The notes beneath the pieces were generated by a model. The model searched no databases. It was given only the letters and a program-made list of their open reading frames with translations, and was not told the DNA's origin. From Roseiarcus sp. (GTDB lineage Bacteria > Pseudomonadota > Alphaproteobacteria > Rhizobiales > Beijerinckiaceae), in NCBI GenBank assembly GCA_030153205.1, contig JASLHV010000576.1:1-9168 (forward strand): a stretch of 9,168 nucleotides of DNA, given 5' to 3'. How positions within the stretch are numbered: the stretch's first letter is position 1; every line of letters begins with the position of its first letter. A program made the translations under genes and the position numbers. Positions 6,134 to 9,168 of the stretch are shown here, in pieces.

Positions 6134-7083
6134 GCGCCAACGCGCGGAAGCTCGCCATTCTGGCGGTCGTGTGGATTCTTCTCATCGCGGCGCCCTATTG
6201 GATGCCGCTGGTCGGCGGTTACACGGCGCTCGGCGCGCGCGTTCTCGTTCTCGCCCTCGCCGCCATGTCGGTGAATTTTTTGCTTGGCTTTACCGGGGTG
6301 CTCTCCTTCGGTCACGCCGCTTATTTTGGACTTGGCGCGTACGGTGCCGGCTTTGCGCTCAAATTCCTCGCGCCAAGCACGCCGCTGTCGCTTCTGTGCG
6401 GCACATTGCTGGGCGGGGTCGCCGGCGCGCTTCTCGCGCCGCTCATCGTGCGCCGACGTGGCGTTTATTTCGCCATGGTGACAATCGCTTTCGGCCAAGT
6501 GCTCTATTACATCGCCTTCCAATGGAGTTCGCTCACCGGCGGCGACGACGGGCTGCGCGGCTTTTCGCGCCAACCTCTCGATCTCGGTCTTGCGACGGTC
6601 GACATCCTATCGAACGGAACCGCCTTCTACTATTTCGTCCTATTCTGCTTTACGATCGTCGTGGCGATCATGGGCTTCATTCTGAACACGCCTTTCGGCC
6701 GCGCCATGATCGCAATCCGCGAAAACGAACGCCGCGCCCGATTCCTTGGCCTCGCCGTCGAGCGCCATATCTGGATCGCTTTCACGCTTTCTTGTTTCTT
6801 CATGGGCTTCGCCGGCGCCCTCTACGCTTTGGTCAATAATTTCGCTGATCCCCGCGGTCTCCACTACAGCCAATCCGGCGACTTCGTGATGATGGCGGTG
6901 ATGGGCGGCATGCGTAATTTCTGGGGGCCGCTTCTCGGCGCCACGGTTTTCGTCGTGGTGCAGGATTATCTTTCCAGTGTCACCGTCAATTGGATGTCCT
7001 TCATCGGCCTGCTTTTCGTTCTTGTCGTCCTGTTTTTCCCACGCGGGCTGTTGGGCTTCGTGCAGCGGCGGGCTCAGGCATGA
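6130..7083 (+). CDS. livM: ABC transporter permease, LivM family
   Basis: A 317-residue inner-membrane permease, partner of LivH. It has the family's N-terminal signature NFLLGFTGVLSFGHAAYFGLGAY (49-71, of which GFTG and SFGHAA are the most telling), RRRGVYFAMVTIAFGQ (108-123), the TGGDDGLRG motif (136-144), and the cytoplasmic coupling loop GRAMIAIRENERRARFLGL (190-208) that contacts the ATPases. It ends with a short basic tail. The start codon overlaps the livH stop as ATGA (6130-6133), so translation is coupled. The length is close to family norms for versions without the extra N-terminal extension of the E. coli protein. No truncation or missing motif seen. Confidence 0.93.
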   Translation: MSANARKLAILAVVWILLIAAPYWMPLVGGYTALGARVLVLALAAMSVNFLLGFTGVLSFGHAAYFGLGAYGAGFALKFLAPSTPLSLLCGTLLGGVAGALLAPLIVRRRGVYFAMVTIAFGQVLYYIAFQWSSLTGGDDGLRGFSRQPLDLGLATVDILSNGTAFYYFVLFCFTIVVAIMGFILNTPFGRAMIAIRENERRARFLGLAVERHIWIAFTLSCFFMGFAGALYALVNNFADPRGLHYSQSGDFVMMAVMGGMRNFWGPLLGATVFVVVQDYLSSVTVNWMSFIGLLFVLVVLFFPRGLLGFVQRRAQA

Positions 7084-7856
7084 GCGAAGACTTGCCCGCG
7101 CAGTCGACGGCGATTCTCGAAGTTCTTGCGGTCAGCAAACGCTTCGGCAACCTGGCGGCGGTAAGCGATGTTTCTTTGAAAGTCGCTCGAGGGCAGGCTC
7201 ACGCCATTATCGGGCCCAATGGCGCCGGCAAGACAACCTTCTTCAATCTCCTGAGCGGCTTCTTTCCGCCGAGCGCCGGCAAAATCATCTTCGATGGACG
7301 CGACGTCACGATGGTCGCCGCGCATCGGCGGGTCGCGATGGGTATGGCGCGTACGTTTCAAATCACAGAGATTTTCCCGGAACTGACGGTCAGAGAAAAT
7401 TTGCGTATCGGCGCCGAAGTCGCCGGAGGTTACGCCCTGCGCGCTTGGATCAGCCGCGCCGAAAAATTGACGCTGATGCGACGGGTCGACGAGATCCTTG
7501 ACCTTGCCGGTCTCACCGCCAAGTCCGATCGTCTGGTCGGCGAGCTTGCCCATGGGGACCAGCGCGTCGTCGAGATCGCAACCGCTTTGACCTTACGGCC
7601 ACGCCTGCTGCTGCTTGACGAACCGACGGCGGGCATGGGTGAGCAAGAAACTTACGCCGTCACGAAACTCATTCGCGAATTGCGACAGCGCGGCGGTCTA
7701 TCGCTTGTCCTTATCGAACACGACATGCGTGTCGTCTTCCACTTGGCTGACCGTATCACAGTTCTGGATCAAGGTCGGCTGCTCGCGGAAGGGGCGCCAA
7801 CAGAAATCGCCGCGAACCAGGCTGTGCAGGCCGCCTATCTCGGACAAGCGGCATGA
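7080..7856 (+). CDS. livG: ABC transporter ATP-binding protein, LivG family
   Basis: A 258-residue cytoplasmic ATPase that powers the transporter together with LivF. It shows Walker A GPNGAGKT (45-52), the LivG-typical ARTFQ with the Q-loop glutamine at 94, a signature LAHGDQR (156-162) in place of LSGGQ, Walker B LLLLDEPTAGM (176-186, catalytic Glu181), and the switch histidine 214 in IEHDM. The signature variant is within what LivG proteins show (often LSYGQQR), so it is not a sign of inactivity. An in-frame ATG at 6990 would add 30 residues inside livM that lack family similarity. I take 7080, where ATGA joins it to the livM stop. The gene ends with another ATGA overlap into livF. Confidence 0.93.
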   Translation: MSEDLPAQSTAILEVLAVSKRFGNLAAVSDVSLKVARGQAHAIIGPNGAGKTTFFNLLSGFFPPSAGKIIFDGRDVTMVAAHRRVAMGMARTFQITEIFPELTVRENLRIGAEVAGGYALRAWISRAEKLTLMRRVDEILDLAGLTAKSDRLVGELAHGDQRVVEIATALTLRPRLLLLDEPTAGMGEQETYAVTKLIRELRQRGGLSLVLIEHDMRVVFHLADRITVLDQGRLLAEGAPTEIAANQAVQAAYLGQAA

Positions 7857-8575
7857 GCGCCGCGCTGCGAGCCGACGGCCTGCATACGTACTATGGCAAA
7901 AGCCACATCCTGCATGGCGTCGGGCTCGAAGCAGCGGAAGGAAAGATCACCGCTTTGCTTGGCCGCAACGGCGCCGGTAAGACGACGACGCTACGCAGCC
8001 TGATGGGGCTGACGCCGCCGCGACGGGGCAGAGTCACAATCTTCGATAAAGATACGACGCATTGGCCGTCGTTCCGGATCGCCAGCCTTGGTGTCGGCTA
8101 TGTCCCGGAGGGACGCCGGATATTCCCGAATCTCAGCGTCGACGAAAATCTCAAAGTGCCGATCGAGCGGCCAGGGCCTTGGACGACCGAGCGCGTGTAT
8201 CAGCTCTTCCCGCGTCTGGCCGAGCGCCGCCAGAACCGCGGCCGCCAGCTCTCCGGCGGCGAGCAGGAAATGCTGGCGATCGCCCGCGCGCTGCTGCTCA
8301 ATCCAAAGCTGCTCATTTTAGATGAACCCTCGCAGGGGCTGGCGCCGCTGATCGTGAAAGAGGTTTTTCGAGTCGTCTCGAGGATGCGCGAAGAGGGCTT
8401 GTCTGTCTTGCTCGTCGAACAGAACGTACGCATGACATTGGAAGTCGCCGATTACGCCTATGTGCTCGACGACGGCGCAATGGTCCATCAAGGGCCAGCG
8501 CGCGAACTCGCGCGGGACGAAGCGCGCGTGCAGGCGCTGGCGGGCGTCGCGGCGGAAGCTTGGGGAGAGATTTAG
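7853..8575 (+). CDS. livF: ABC transporter ATP-binding protein, LivF family
   Basis: A 240-residue second ATPase of the transporter. Motifs are Walker A GRNGAGKT (37-44), VGYVPEGRRIFPNLSVDENL (81-100, a LivF hallmark), canonical signature LSGGEQ (133-138), Walker B LLILDEPSQGL (153-163, Glu158), and LLVEQN (186-191), where Gln190 stands in the usual switch-histidine position, as is normal for LivF. The ATG overlaps the livG stop (ATGA, 7853-7856). It is the last gene of the operon. Its stop codon (8573-8575) overlaps the stop of the convergent nagA gene, so no intergenic terminator can lie between them. The tail after about residue 220 is slightly basic and acidic, with no added domain. Confidence 0.93.
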   Translation: MSAALRADGLHTYYGKSHILHGVGLEAAEGKITALLGRNGAGKTTTLRSLMGLTPPRRGRVTIFDKDTTHWPSFRIASLGVGYVPEGRRIFPNLSVDENLKVPIERPGPWTTERVYQLFPRLAERRQNRGRQLSGGEQEMLAIARALLLNPKLLILDEPSQGLAPLIVKEVFRVVSRMREEGLSVLLVEQNVRMTLEVADYAYVLDDGAMVHQGPARELARDEARVQALAGVAAEAWGEI

Positions 8576-9168
8576 GACGCCGCGGCGCCGGCGATCCACA
8601 CGCCTCTAAGGCTCAAATCGTCGCCAAGATGAACAAGGTCCGCACGCAGGCCCCGTCGCAATCGGCCTCTCTTGTCTTCAATATTCAATAGTCGCGCCGG
8701 CGTCGCCGTCGCCATCGTCAGTGCATCGGCGAGGTCGAGACCAATCGTGTGATGCGTATAGCGCACCGCGTCGAGCATCGTGATCGCAGCGCCGGCGAGC
8801 GTGCCATCAGCAAGGGTCAGCTTGAGCCCCTCCTGGGTGACGCGGCGCCCACCGAGTTCATAGACGTGCGGGCCGCCGGCGGCAGGCGGCATGGCGTCAG
8901 AGATCAATGCGATCCCGTCCTTCCCTTTCGCCTGGAAGGCGACGCGAGTCGCCGCCTCATGAACATGAAAACCATCCGCGATAAAACCGCACAGGACGCG
9001 CGGATCAGAGAGCGCGGCCCCGACCAAACCTGGCGCGCGATGACTTAGCTGGCTCATCGCATTGTAGAGATGCGTGACCGCGCGCGCGCCGGCGTCGAAA
9101 GCGGCGGTCGCCTCTTCGGCGCTGGCGTCTGAATGGCCGATGCTGACTGTCACGCCGCTTCGCGCCAA
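8572..9168 (-). CDS. nagA: N-acetylglucosamine-6-phosphate deacetylase, C-terminal half (cut by the right edge)
   Basis: A partial gene whose 198 visible codons cover the C-terminal half of NagA, a cytoplasmic metal-dependent amidohydrolase that converts GlcNAc-6-phosphate to glucosamine-6-phosphate and acetate. The window shows the metal-ligand GHSDA (11-15 from the edge) and THLYNAM (32-38), the substrate-site ADGFHV (64-69), and the catalytic aspartate in LISDAM (Asp91). By recall these match E. coli His195, His216, His251 and Asp273. GTLAGAAITM and a C-terminal RGRLRRGLRADLVHL segment complete the fold. The leftmost codon in reading order is TTG at the very edge and is not the start; about 180 residues are missing. 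It is convergent with livF and shares 4 bases. A link to the transporter operon is not supported. Confidence 0.93.
   Translation of the reverse strand: MARSGVTVSIGHSDASAEEATAAFDAGARAVTHLYNAMSQLSHRAPGLVGAALSDPRVLCGFIADGFHVHEAATRVAFQAKGKDGIALISDAMPPAAGGPHVYELGGRRVTQEGLKLTLADGTLAGAAITMLDAVRYTHHTIGLDLADALTMATATPARLLNIEDKRGRLRRGLRADLVHLGDDLSLRGVWIAGAAAS

Noticed and set aside
5743..6573. 276-residue minus-strand open frame antisense to livH and livM
   Set aside because: It runs opposite two clear permease genes. Its composition (Arg, Glu, Lys, Ala) is what the complement of membrane-protein codons yields, and no family is recognisable.
7553..7565. LivG signature LAHGDQR read as a degenerate, inactive ATPase
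   Set aside because: LivG proteins normally vary here, and Walker A, Walker B, the Q-loop and the switch His are all intact.

Overview
The window holds two divergent operons and the end of a third gene. Base composition is GC-rich with a strong preference for G/C at third codon positions. The proteins resemble alphaproteobacterial versions: a twin-arginine-type leader on an ABC binding protein, LivHMGF-type transporter genes, and an AcoC-like hydrolase. I infer a member of the Hyphomicrobiales/Rhizobiales, possibly Beijerinckiaceae-like. The genus is not established by anything visible here.

Minus-strand operon, read from 3616 down to about 95: a single-chain fused E1 (alpha plus beta) of a thiamine-diphosphate 2-oxoacid/acetoin-type dehydrogenase, then a free-standing 79-residue lipoyl domain, then an alpha/beta hydrolase. 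The lipoyl domain and hydrolase together look like an acetoin dehydrogenase E2 (AcoC: N-terminal lipoyl domain, C-terminal alpha/beta-hydrolase domain) carried as two genes. So subunits that are usually separate (E1 alpha and beta) are fused, and a subunit that is usually one chain (AcoC) is split. No E3 (dihydrolipoamide dehydrogenase), classical acyltransferase E2 or regulator is present. A short open frame after the hydrolase runs off the left edge.

Shared intergenic region, 3617-3994 (378 bases): contains a perfect 15-bp inverted repeat whose loop holds an exact TTGACA facing the E1 gene, and a separate perfect 14-bp palindrome nearer the transporter. These look like the control elements of a divergent regulon.

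Plus-strand operon, 3995-8575: a complete branched-chain-amino-acid-type (HAAT family) ABC transporter, with a periplasmic binding protein carrying a Tat-like leader, two permeases (LivH, LivM) and two ATPases (LivG, LivF). The last four genes are joined by ATGA stop/start overlaps. The divergent layout suggests that the transporter imports a substrate, or a precursor of one, handled by the dehydrogenase module. That is inference from layout, and the substrate is unknown.

Right edge, minus strand: the C-terminal half of N-acetylglucosamine-6-phosphate deacetylase (NagA), convergent with livF and overlapping its stop codon by 4 bases. It is probably unrelated in function.
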